From NCBI RefSeq assembly GCF_002120225.1, contig NZ_LAPZ01000001.1:1-64000 (forward strand): DNA of 64,000 nucleotides, written 5' to 3'. Below the pieces are notes generated by a model, which was given only the letters and a program-made list of their open reading frames with translations, made no database searches and was not told where the DNA came from. Of this stretch, positions 51,234-61,427 are shown in pieces; positions within the stretch are counted from its first letter, which is position 1, and each line of letters begins with the position of its first letter. Both the position numbers and the translations under genes were made by a program. Origin of the DNA: Tenacibaculum holothuriorum (GTDB lineage: Bacteria > Bacteroidota > Bacteroidia > Flavobacteriales > Flavobacteriaceae).

Positions 51234-52593
51234 AACATTAGAAAAATATTTTCAAAAAAATACGGAAGCTGCTCCACTTGCAGTATTTCGTATTTTTTTT
51301 GGTTTTATGATGTTTGGTAGTTTAATCCGATTTTGGTCTAAAGGTTGGATTAAAGAACTTTACATAGAACCTAAATTTTTCTTCTCTTTTTATGGTTTTG
51401 AATGGGTAAAACCATTAGGCAATTATACATATATAATATTTATTGTTTGTGGAATTGCATCACTAATGATAGCTATAGGTTACAAGTATAGATTGGCAAT
51501 TATAGCTTTCTTTTTAAGCTTTACCTATATTGAATTAATGGATAAAACTACTTATTTAAATCACTATTACTTTATTAGTTTAGTAAGTTTTATCTTAATT
51601 TTTTTACCTGCAAACGCTTATTTTTCTGTGGATGCGAAGCAAGATAAAAGTCTAGCCTTTCAGAAAATTCCGAATTGGAGTATAGATAGCATCAAGTTAA
51701 TGTTAGCTATTGTTTATTTTTATGCAGGTTTAGCAAAGTTAAATTCCGATTGGTTATTTAGAGCCTCACCCTTAAATATATGGCTACCTGTACAATATGA
51801 CTTACCTTTGGTAGGTTCTTTTATGACAAAAAAATGGTTTCATTTTGCTATGAGTTGGGCAGGTACATTATATGATTTAGCAATCCCATTTTTATTACTA
51901 TACAAAAGAACAAGGTTATTAGCCTTTGCTATGGTAGTAGTTTTTCATGTATTTACTAGAATATTATTTCCAATAGGAATGTTTCCTTATATAATGATTG
52001 TAAGTACGTTAATATTTTTTGATAACAAGTTACACCATAAAATCCTTCAAACAATTGCTAATGTTTTTAAAATATCAAAATCGTATTTCGATAATAGTAA
52101 AACATTGTTTTATTCTACTAAACAAAAAATTACAGTTAACATATTAGCGGTATTTTTTATTATTCAATTACTATTTCCGTTTAGGTATTTATTATATCCA
52201 GGAGAATTATTTTGGACAGAAGAAGGCTATCGTTTTTCGTGGAGAGTTATGTTGATAGAAAAAGCAGGATTTACAGAATTTAAAGTAGTAGATGCCAAAA
52301 CCAAACAACAGTTTTATATAGATAACGGAGATTTCTTAACAAAACTGCAAGAAAAACAAATGAGCTTTCAACCAGATTTTATATTAGAATATGCTCATTT
52401 TTTAGGAGATACATTTAAAGAATTAGGAATGAAAGAACCTCAAGTGTTTGTAGATAGTTATGTAACACTTAACGGAAGATTAAGTTCTCAATTTATAAAT
52501 CCAACAATAGATTTATACCAACAAAAAGAAAGTTTTAAACATAAAAATTGGATTATTCCATTTAATCATGAAATTAAAATTAAAGGACTGTAG
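51226..52593 (+). CDS. HTTM / vitamin-K-dependent gamma-carboxylase-like membrane protein
   Basis: Polytopic protein of 455 aa with about eight helices and a soluble C-terminal part. HTTM similarity covers the helices. DKTTYLNHYYF (His113) and AGLAKLNSDWL (Lys171) align with the GGCX motifs that carry its His160 and catalytic base Lys218, both of which are kept here. It could thus carboxylate or otherwise modify Glu residues on a partner; that is inference. It overlaps imelysin by 8 nt and the TonB receptor by 26 nt, tying it to the iron cluster. Confidence 0.85.
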   Translation: MIKTLEKYFQKNTEAAPLAVFRIFFGFMMFGSLIRFWSKGWIKELYIEPKFFFSFYGFEWVKPLGNYTYIIFIVCGIASLMIAIGYKYRLAIIAFFLSFTYIELMDKTTYLNHYYFISLVSFILIFLPANAYFSVDAKQDKSLAFQKIPNWSIDSIKLMLAIVYFYAGLAKLNSDWLFRASPLNIWLPVQYDLPLVGSFMTKKWFHFAMSWAGTLYDLAIPFLLLYKRTRLLAFAMVVVFHVFTRILFPIGMFPYIMIVSTLIFFDNKLHHKILQTIANVFKISKSYFDNSKTLFYSTKQKITVNILAVFFIIQLLFPFRYLLYPGELFWTEEGYRFSWRVMLIEKAGFTEFKVVDAKTKQQFYIDNGDFLTKLQEKQMSFQPDFILEYAHFLGDTFKELGMKEPQVFVDSYVTLNGRLSSQFINPTIDLYQQKESFKHKNWIIPFNHEIKIKGL

Positions 52594-55069
52594 TATACTT
52601 TACATATTGTTTTTTTCAATGCAAAGTATAATTGCTCAATATACTATTTCAGGTAGAATAGTTGATAATACCGGTAAACCAATTAATAACGTAGAAGTTT
52701 ATAATGCTTCTGGAGGTGAATTAGCAACAACTAATGACTTGGGTATTTATCAAACTAAGAAATTAAAATCGGGCAAATACAAATTAGTCTTTTTCTCATA
52801 TAATTACGATATTAAAGAACAAATAATTATTGTAAATAACGAGAATTTAAAAGTAAACATTACACTTTCAAAATTAGGAGAAGAACTTTCTGAAGTTGTC
52901 ATAAATCAACGAAGAAAGAAAGTATTTGCTTTAAAAAGATTGAAAGAAGTAGAAGGTACAGCAATATACGCAGGTAAGAAAACCGAAGTTGTTTTATTAG
53001 GAGAGAGTATTAGTAACAAAGCAGCTAATAATGCACGTCAAATTTATAGTCAAGTTGTTGGATTGAATATTTACGAAAATGACGATGCCGGTTTACAGTT
53101 AAATATTGGTGGTAGAGGATTAGATCCAAATAGAACATCAAATTTTAATACTCGCCAAAACGGGTATGATATTAGTGCTGATGTTTTAGGGTATCCAGAA
53201 AGTTATTATACACCACCAGCTGAAGCTTTAAAGGAAATTCAAATTGTAAGAGGAGCAGCTTCTTTACAATACGGAACTCAATTTGGTGGATTGTTAAACT
53301 TCAAGTTTAAAGAGCCTAATAAAAACAAAGATTTTGAATTAATTACTCGTCAATCTGTAGGTTCATTTGGTTTATTTAATACATTTAATAGTGTTGGAGG
53401 GACAGTAGACAATACAGGTTATTATGGATATGTGAATTATAAGAGAGGAGATGGATTTAGACCAAACTCTCAATTCAATTCAATTAACGTTTATGGTCAT
53501 ATTGATCATAAATTAAGTGATAAAACCACATTAACTGTTGAAGCCACTTACCTAAACTATTTAGCAAAACAAGCAGGAGGATTAACCGATGCAATGTTTA
53601 ATGAAACCCCATTACAAAGTAATAGAACAAGAAATTGGTTTCGAGTAAATTGGAATTTATGGTCTGTTAAGTTAGACCATAAATTTACAGAAGATTCTAA
53701 ATTAAGTGTAAATCTTTTTGGATTAGATGCTTCCAGAAAAGCCGTTGGATTTAGAGGAAATTATAAATCTAAAAATGTAAATCCAATTAGTTATGTAGAT
53801 GAAATTCTTGCAGATGGAAATTATGCTACAAGAGACTTAATTGTAGGGAATTACAAAAATTGGGGAACAGAGATTCGTTTTTTATCTAAATATGCTTTTA
53901 AAGGAAATGAGAATACATATTTAATAGGAGCAAAGTATTACAAAGCCAATAATTCAGAAAGACAAGGTCCAGGAACAAAAGGAGTAGATGCTAACTTTAA
54001 TTTTACGAATGAAGAAGAATATATTTCTTCAAACTTTAGGTTTCCAAATACAAATGTCGCTCTTTTTGGTGAGCATATTTTTAAATTTTCTGATAAATTT
54101 TCTATCACACCAGGTTTCCGTTTAGAATATATTAAAACAGAAAGTAACGGTGATTTTAAAACAATTTTATGGAATAATGGCGATTTACAAACTGGAGTTC
54201 CTTTACCAAACGGAATAAATACATTTAGAGACGATAGAATAAAAGAAAGAAGTTTTGCTTTATTCGGTATTGGAGCAAGTTATAAACCAACTAAGTCGTT
54301 AGAGATTTATGCTAATGTATCTCAAAATTATCGATCGGTAACTTTTAATGATATCCGTACGGTAAGTCCAACCTTTAAAGTAGATGAAAATATTGATGAT
54401 GAAAAAGGAGGTACAGCTGACTTAGGAGTTAGAGGAAGATTTAAAAATATACTTACTTACGATGTTAGTGGTTTTGCGTTATTTTATAACAAACGCATTG
54501 GTGTTTTTTGGGTAAGTAGTGGACCTGATACTGGAGATAGGTTAAGAACAAATATTGGTGATGCTTTTATATATGGGCTAGAAAGTTTTGCAGACGTAAG
54601 TTTATCGAATTTATTTAAGTTTTCTTCCAAAGATATAGCGTTAAATTATTTTGTAAACCTTGCGTTAACAAAGTCAGAATACACAAAATCGTTAGAGAAA
54701 TCTGTAGTAGGAAACCAAGTAGAATTTATTCCTAATGTAAATTTAAAAACAGGAGTAAAATTTGGGTATAAAAATTTTTTAAGCAGTGTACAATTCACGC
54801 ATTTATCAGAGCAACAAACAGATGCGAGTCATGCTAACCAATCAGATTTAGTTGGTACTCCTAGTTTTGGAGCTGTAGGTACGATACCAGCATATTCAAT
54901 TGTAGACGCTTCTTTTTCATATTCATATAAAAAATGGAAGTTAGAAACAGGAATTAATAACCTATTAAATGAAAGTTACTTTACACGAAGAGCTACAGGA
55001 TATCCTGGACCAGGAATTATACCATCAGCTCCAAGAAGTTATTATGTAACGCTTCAATTCAAATTATAA
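52568..55069 (+). CDS. TonB-dependent outer-membrane receptor (FecA-like)
   Basis: Protein of 833 aa: signal peptide ending SMQSIIAQ, a CarboxypepD_reg-like domain (about 26-105; GRIVDNTGKPINNVEVYNAS), a plug domain (about 135-245; EIQIVRGAASLQYGTQFGG), and a barrel to the C-terminus (YYVTLQFKL). Similarity is to Fe(III)-dicitrate type receptors. It brings ferric complexes across the outer membrane, energised by TonB. It overlaps the VKGC-like gene by 26 nt and is 30 nt before the ABC importer. Confidence 0.93.
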   Translation: MKLKLKDCSILYILFFSMQSIIAQYTISGRIVDNTGKPINNVEVYNASGGELATTNDLGIYQTKKLKSGKYKLVFFSYNYDIKEQIIIVNNENLKVNITLSKLGEELSEVVINQRRKKVFALKRLKEVEGTAIYAGKKTEVVLLGESISNKAANNARQIYSQVVGLNIYENDDAGLQLNIGGRGLDPNRTSNFNTRQNGYDISADVLGYPESYYTPPAEALKEIQIVRGAASLQYGTQFGGLLNFKFKEPNKNKDFELITRQSVGSFGLFNTFNSVGGTVDNTGYYGYVNYKRGDGFRPNSQFNSINVYGHIDHKLSDKTTLTVEATYLNYLAKQAGGLTDAMFNETPLQSNRTRNWFRVNWNLWSVKLDHKFTEDSKLSVNLFGLDASRKAVGFRGNYKSKNVNPISYVDEILADGNYATRDLIVGNYKNWGTEIRFLSKYAFKGNENTYLIGAKYYKANNSERQGPGTKGVDANFNFTNEEEYISSNFRFPNTNVALFGEHIFKFSDKFSITPGFRLEYIKTESNGDFKTILWNNGDLQTGVPLPNGINTFRDDRIKERSFALFGIGASYKPTKSLEIYANVSQNYRSVTFNDIRTVSPTFKVDENIDDEKGGTADLGVRGRFKNILTYDVSGFALFYNKRIGVFWVSSGPDTGDRLRTNIGDAFIYGLESFADVSLSNLFKFSSKDIALNYFVNLALTKSEYTKSLEKSVVGNQVEFIPNVNLKTGVKFGYKNFLSSVQFTHLSEQQTDASHANQSDLVGTPSFGAVGTIPAYSIVDASFSYSYKKWKLETGINNLLNESYFTRRATGYPGPGIIPSAPRSYYVTLQFKL

Positions 55070-55099
55070 ACTAAATAGCACAATTAAGAATTATATATC

Positions 55100-56134
55100 A
55101 TGAAAAAAATAATATCAATTTTAGTCCTAGCAGTTTTGTTTACAGCTTGTAAAAAGGAACAAAAAAAGGAAGAGAAAAAGCAGGAAGAAGTAAATGTATA
55201 TACGCATCGTCATTATAAAGCAGATCAAGAACTGTTTGCTCAGTTCGAAAAAGAAACTGGAATAAAAGTAAACGTTGTAAATGCAAAAGCCGATGAGTTA
55301 ATGCAAAAAATGACAGTAGAAGGAGAACAATCTCCAGCAGATGTTTTAATAACTGTGGATGCAGGTCGTTTGGTAAGAGCAAAGAACAAAGGATTATTAC
55401 AAGGAGTTAAATCAGAGTTTTTAGACAAAACGATTCCATCTCACTTAAAAGATGTTGATAACAATTGGTTTGCTTTAACTAAAAGAGCACGTGTTATTGT
55501 GTACAATCCAGAAAAAGTAACCCCCGAAGAGTTAACAACGTATGAAGCATTAATAGATGATAAATGGAAGAAGAAAATTTTAATTCGTTCTTCAGGAAAT
55601 ATTTATAATCAATCGCTTTTAGCTTCTTTAATTGCTAATTTAGGAGAAGAAAAAGCTACTGAATGGGCTAAAGGAATGGTAGCAAATATGGCACGTTCAC
55701 CAAAAGGAAATGATAGAGATCAGGTAAAGGCTGTAGTTGCAGGAGAAGGAGATGTTGCCGTTGTAAATACATATTATATTGGTAAATTATTAAACTCTAA
55801 AAATCCAGAAGAAGTTAAGGCTGGAGAAGGAGTAAAAATATTTTTCCCAAATCAAGAAGGCAGAGGAACACATATTAATGTGAGTGGAGCAGGAATTGCA
55901 AAGTATGCGCCTAATAAAGAAAATGCTATTAAGTTTGTAGAGTTTTTGGCAAGTAAAAAAGCGCAAGAAGTTTTTGCAAAGGCGAATTACGAATATCCAG
56001 TAAATGAAGAAGTAGCTCCATCAGAACTATTAAAATCTTGGGGAGGTTTTAAAGAAGATACGTTATCGTTAACTAAATTGGGAGAAAATAACAAAAAAGC
56101 AGTATTAGTTTTTGATAATGCTGAATGGAAGTAA
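55100..56134 (+). CDS. Fe(III) ABC transporter substrate-binding lipoprotein
   Basis: FbpA/IdiA-type binding protein of 344 aa with a lipobox at Cys17 (LAVLFTACKKEQ). Markers: VYTHRHYKADQELFAQFEKE, ADVLITVDAGRLVRAKNKGL, NTYYIGKLLNSKNP and VSGAGIAKYAPNKENAIKF. The Tyr pair that usually ligates iron fits NTYYIG. It binds ferric iron in the periplasm and delivers it to the permease encoded 21 nt downstream. Confidence 0.93.
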   Translation: MKKIISILVLAVLFTACKKEQKKEEKKQEEVNVYTHRHYKADQELFAQFEKETGIKVNVVNAKADELMQKMTVEGEQSPADVLITVDAGRLVRAKNKGLLQGVKSEFLDKTIPSHLKDVDNNWFALTKRARVIVYNPEKVTPEELTTYEALIDDKWKKKILIRSSGNIYNQSLLASLIANLGEEKATEWAKGMVANMARSPKGNDRDQVKAVVAGEGDVAVVNTYYIGKLLNSKNPEEVKAGEGVKIFFPNQEGRGTHINVSGAGIAKYAPNKENAIKFVEFLASKKAQEVFAKANYEYPVNEEVAPSELLKSWGGFKEDTLSLTKLGENNKKAVLVFDNAEWK

Positions 56135-56155
56135 TTTTTTAATCATAAATACTTA

Positions 56156-57772
56156 GTGAAGAATTTATTTCTACATATAAAAAGAGATACAACAAAATGG
56201 TCAATAGCATTATTGACCATTGTTTTGTTTATCACAATTCCTGTTTTTACCATATTTATCAATCTGTTTTATGGACCAGGAGAAACATGGAGCCACTTGG
56301 TAAATAAGTTATTACCCAACTATGTTTCAAACTCTTTTATATTAATTGTAGGAACAAGCTTTTTAACCTTACTCTTCGGAATTTCTTCTGCGTGGATAGT
56401 ATCACGTTATAAAATTCCTTTACGTAAAACTTTAGAATGGTTGTTAATTCTTCCGTTAGCAATTCCATCTTACATAACTGCCTATGCCTATGCAGGAATT
56501 TTTGATTACGGTGGAGTCGTAGAAAAACTATTCAATCTGAAAATAGATATGATGAATCATTTCGGATTGATATTCGTATTGAGTATTTCACTCTATCCAT
56601 ATGTATATGTCGCATCTCGAGCTTTTTTCCTAAATCAATCCAGTAATATTATTGAAGCCTCAAAATTATTGGGAGCAAGCGAAAAGAAAACTTTTTTTAA
56701 GTTAATATTACCATTAGCAAGACCTGCTTTTATTGGCGGTTTGATTTTAGTCTTAATGGAAGTTTTAAACGACTATGGAGCAGCTAAATACTACGGAATA
56801 AATACATTCACCACAGGAATATTTAGAGCTTGGTTTTCATTGGAAGAACCAGATACAGCAATATATTTATCAGCAATTTTAGTGTTAATCATATTCGTTT
56901 TAATTACACTAGAAAAGCAACAACGTAAGAGAATAGGATACTTTAATGCGACTAAAAACCATAAGCGAGTACAACGAGAATCTGTTACTTTATCAATCCG
57001 AATTATTTTTTTTGTAACCGTTTTTATTCCTGTGTTGTTAGGGTTTTTACTACCATTATTTCAATTATTATATTGGGCATACTTAACATTTACAGAAGTT
57101 TTTACTTCAGAATTTTTAAGTATTTCATTACAAAGTTTATTAATAGCATTAAGCTCAGCATTTGTAACAGTACTTTTTGCTTTATCATTATTGTTTTTTG
57201 CCAAATGGAACCGATTATCAATCATAAATATGCTAACAAAGTTCAGTGTTTTAGGATATGCAATTCCAGGAGCAGTAATTGCTGTAGGAGTTTTAATTCC
57301 GACTTTAGCAATTGATAAATGGGTGGTTACTATTTTTAGAGAGTATTTCAATTTTAAAATCGGATTTATACTGAACGGAACCATTCTGGCTTTGGTGTAT
57401 GCATATACAGTCCGCTATTTAGCAGTGGCATATAACCCTATTGAAGCAAGTACTTTAAAATTAGGGAAGTCGTTGTCTGAAGCTTCAAAATTGTTAAGAA
57501 AAGGAAATATTGAAACGTTTTTCAAAATTGAATTTCCATTGTTGAAATCAGCCATTTTAAGCGCTTTTATTTTAGTATTTGTAGATGTGATGAAAGAACT
57601 TCCGTTAACATTAATACTAAAGCCCTATCATATAAACACATTGGCAGTAAAAGCCTACGAGTACGCGAGTGATGAACTAATTGCCGAAGCGGCATTACCT
57701 TCGTTATTCATTATTTTTACAGGAGTTATACCTGTATTGTTTTTAAACAGATTAATAGCTAAAGAAAACTAA
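56156..57772 (+). CDS. Fe(III) ABC transporter permease
   Basis: FbpB-type permease of 538 aa with about 12 helices in two MetI-like halves; each half has an EAA-type loop for the ATPase (IEASKLLGASEKKTFFKLIL and LSEASKLLRKGNIETFFKIE). Start is a GTG at 56156, giving a short leader before the first helix. It moves iron across the inner membrane. The ATPase gene follows with a 5-nt gap. Confidence 0.93.
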   Translation: MKNLFLHIKRDTTKWSIALLTIVLFITIPVFTIFINLFYGPGETWSHLVNKLLPNYVSNSFILIVGTSFLTLLFGISSAWIVSRYKIPLRKTLEWLLILPLAIPSYITAYAYAGIFDYGGVVEKLFNLKIDMMNHFGLIFVLSISLYPYVYVASRAFFLNQSSNIIEASKLLGASEKKTFFKLILPLARPAFIGGLILVLMEVLNDYGAAKYYGINTFTTGIFRAWFSLEEPDTAIYLSAILVLIIFVLITLEKQQRKRIGYFNATKNHKRVQRESVTLSIRIIFFVTVFIPVLLGFLLPLFQLLYWAYLTFTEVFTSEFLSISLQSLLIALSSAFVTVLFALSLLFFAKWNRLSIINMLTKFSVLGYAIPGAVIAVGVLIPTLAIDKWVVTIFREYFNFKIGFILNGTILALVYAYTVRYLAVAYNPIEASTLKLGKSLSEASKLLRKGNIETFFKIEFPLLKSAILSAFILVFVDVMKELPLTLILKPYHINTLAVKAYEYASDELIAEAALPSLFIIFTGVIPVLFLNRLIAKEN

Positions 57773-57777
57773 TAAGT

Positions 57778-58497
57778 GTGGAAATATTACAAGTAAAAAA
57801 TCTATGTAAAACCTTTAATAAAGGAAAAGTAGAAGCGTTAATCAACGTATTTTTTTCTTTGGAGAAAGGAAACATTTTAGCTGTAGTAGGAGAGAGTGGA
57901 AGCGGAAAAACAACGTTAATTCGATTAATTGCAGGATTAGAAGTTGTGAATGAAGGGCAAATACTAATGAAAGAAAATATTATTTCTTCAAAGGAAACTT
58001 TTATCGAACCTCAGCATAGAAATGTAGGAATGGTATTTCAAGATTATGCGTTATTTCCTCATTTAACAGTTTTTGAAAATATTGCTTACGGAATTTCAAA
58101 AGATCAAAATAAAAAAGAAAGAGTTACTGAAGTTTTACAGTTGATTGGTTTATCAGGAATGGAAAAACGATATCCGCATGAACTTTCTGGTGGACAACAG
58201 CAAAGAATAGCTTTAGCTAGAGCATTAGCACCGAAACCAGAACTTTTAATTTTAGACGAGCCTTTTAGTAATTTAGATGTAATTTTAAGAAATCAATTAC
58301 GAAAAGATATTCATACTATTTTAAAGCAAACCAACACTACTGCAATTTTTGTAACGCACGACATTAAAGATGCTCTAACAGTTTCAGATGAAATATTAGT
58401 ATTACAAAAAGGAAATGTTTTACAATCTGGAAAAACTAAAAATGTTTACGAAAATCCAGAAGAGAGCTATGTAAAGTTACTTTTTGAAAGTATGTAA
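57778..58497 (+). CDS. Fe(III) ABC transporter ATP-binding protein
   Basis: ATPase of 239 aa. Walker A GESGSGKTT, signature LSGGQQQRIALARAL, Walker B LLILDEPFSNLD and the His switch FVTHD are all intact. Length is short compared with many FbpC proteins (about 350), because the C-terminal TOBE region is absent. Start is a GTG at 57778. It closes the seven-gene iron cluster; no terminator was seen before guaB. Confidence 0.93.
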   Translation: MEILQVKNLCKTFNKGKVEALINVFFSLEKGNILAVVGESGSGKTTLIRLIAGLEVVNEGQILMKENIISSKETFIEPQHRNVGMVFQDYALFPHLTVFENIAYGISKDQNKKERVTEVLQLIGLSGMEKRYPHELSGGQQQRIALARALAPKPELLILDEPFSNLDVILRNQLRKDIHTILKQTNTTAIFVTHDIKDALTVSDEILVLQKGNVLQSGKTKNVYENPEESYVKLLFESM

Positions 58498-58546
58498 TGA
58501 TTTATCATTTAACAATAACTTAAAGAACCACTAAATTTATTTATGG

Positions 58547-60067
<1,521 letters not shown>

Positions 60068-60086
60068 TTATTACAGAATATATTGG

Positions 60087-60120
60087 AAGCCGTTAGATTA
60101 TAAATCTAACGGCTTTTTTT
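60087..60120. terminator. guaB terminator, shared with the convergent gene
   Basis: AAGCCGTTAGATT and AATCTAACGGCTT pair (13 bp, 3-nt loop) and run into T6-T8. It lies against the stop of the minus-strand gene at 60119. Confidence 0.85.
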
Positions 60121-60856
60121 ATTCCATTAATAAACCTTCACTTTTTAAAATTGCTCTTGTAATAGGTTTTAATTCTTTCTTAGTCTCTGGATGAATACCT
60201 CTTTTGGTAAAAAACTCTCTGATACCACTTTTATTTTTTCCGTACCAATAATTTGGCTTTCCTTTAATAAAGAATGTAGTAGTATCACTAACAATGATTT
60301 TTTTAAAGCTTATAATGTCAATATTCTGATTTGTATTATCAATTGCATTAAGAGAATTGCAAGAAACTTTTTTATAATGATTCCCTTTCCAAGCAATACA
60401 CTCTTTATTACTTAAGAAAAAGTTTTTAATGCTATAGGTGAGTAAAAAGAATATAGCTAGTGTGATGCTAATTTTGATGATTATTTTTTTGTAAACATCT
60501 TTTGTTTTTGAATTTAACTCAGCAGTATGATTCTTGTTTGAATAATGAGTTTTTTTTTTACCCCAAAAAGGAGTGGGAGAATTTATGAGTTTATAATCTT
60601 CATAGTTTATATAAGTTAAATATTGAGCCATTGCATCTTTTATAAAACTATCTGGAGCACTTACAGAAATATTTTCTTCCTTATCAATATATTTTCTCTG
60701 AAGCCTACTAATGGTTTGAATGCTTACATAATTAAATTTTTTATGTTTTTTTTCTAAAATTTCCTCAACAAAAAATACAGATTTTCCGTGTCTAGAAGTA
60801 ATAGATTCTTGTTCTTCAATAGCGTTGAAGAAATCATTAATAAGCTTTTCAATCAT
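60119..60856 (-). CDS. Unknown protein: helical HTH-like N-terminus, one TM helix, Cys-pair tail
   Basis: Protein of 245 aa. The N-terminal 90 residues (SIQTISRLQRKYIDKEENIS, then SFIKDAMAQYLTYINYEDYK) resemble the small helical HTH-like domain found at the start of many Bacteroidota proteins. A basic linker leads to one transmembrane helix (about 125-147; IKISITLAIFFLLTYSI). The C-terminal part has CIAWKGNHYKKVSC (Cys153, Cys166) and a conserved IISFKKII-like strand. Its function is not known; a membrane-tethered regulator is one reading. It is divergent from the lipoprotein/kinase operon, with a -7 box at 60888-60895. Confidence 0.65.
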   Translation of the reverse strand: MIEKLINDFFNAIEEQESITSRHGKSVFFVEEILEKKHKKFNYVSIQTISRLQRKYIDKEENISVSAPDSFIKDAMAQYLTYINYEDYKLINSPTPFWGKKKTHYSNKNHTAELNSKTKDVYKKIIIKISITLAIFFLLTYSIKNFFLSNKECIAWKGNHYKKVSCNSLNAIDNTNQNIDIISFKKIIVSDTTTFFIKGKPNYWYGKNKSGIREFFTKRGIHPETKKELKPITRAILKSEGLLME

Positions 60857-60887
60857 AGTAGTAGGTTGGAGTTGTCAAATAATTGTC

Positions 60888-60895
60888 CAAAACTA
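60888..60895 (-). promoter_or_regulatory. -7 box for the 245-aa membrane protein gene
   Basis: Minus-strand TAGTTTTG matches TAnnTTTG, 31 nt upstream of the ATG at 60856. No -33 element was identified. Confidence 0.4.
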
Positions 60896-61070
60896 CTTCT
60901 ATTGTACAGCTCTTAATTACGGTTATCCATAAAGTAGACAATTGTAATTGATAAAAAAATGGATAAAATTTGATAAACCTCAAACATTTAAATCCTACAA
61001 TATTTGCAGTGTGAGTAATCGTAATTCAATCGATTCTTATAAAAACATAAGATTATAAATCAGTAAGTTT

Positions 61071-61228
61071 TTTAGAAGGGAAGCTATTAAATATAACTGA
61101 TTTTAATCTTCTACTTCCCACTAAAGAGACGCGCGACTCTTTTAAAATTTTAGGCTTTTCCAAGCACTTTAAAAATCTGAGCACCAACGCTTGGAAAGGA
61201 AAACTAATGCTCGAAAATTTTAAAAGAA
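61071..61228 (+). promoter_or_regulatory. Structured leader with nested inverted repeats
   Basis: Four inverted repeats lie within 155 nt: GGGAAG/CTTCCC (61078-61083 and 61114-61119), AAAGAG/CTCTTT around a GC-rich loop (61123-61128 and 61137-61142), then an outer stem CTTTTAAAATTTT/AAAATTTTAAAAG (61139-61151 and 61214-61226) enclosing TTTCCAAGC/GCTTGGAAA (61157-61165 and 61189-61197). The outer stem ends 2 nt before the ATG at 61229. Confidence 0.5.
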
Positions 61229-61408
61229 ATGAAAAAAATATTCATAGCAATAGCAGTTTTATTTATAAGTAATGTGTTTACATCGTGTACCGATTTAGAA
61301 GATAAATTGGTGAATAATCAAACTGAACATGAGCTTCAAAATACTGGAGGAGGTAATGATCAAGATCCGCCTGAGGATCCTGATGCTGAACCTGATATAA
61401 AAGGATAA
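61229..61408 (+). CDS. Small acidic lipoprotein, 59 aa
   Basis: Below the usual ORF length cutoff. ATG at 61229, TAA at 61406-61408. MKKIFIAIAVLFISNVFTSC gives a lipobox at Cys20, then TDLEDKLVNNQTEHELQN and a Gly/Asn/Asp/Pro-rich tail. The mature part is about 40 residues and strongly acidic. It lies 19 nt upstream of the sensor kinase gene and behind a structured leader, so it may be a co-expressed surface component of that signalling unit. No family known. Confidence 0.65.
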   Translation: MKKIFIAIAVLFISNVFTSCTDLEDKLVNNQTEHELQNTGGGNDQDPPEDPDAEPDIKG

Positions 61409-61427
61409 AATTTAATATTTTAGAGGA

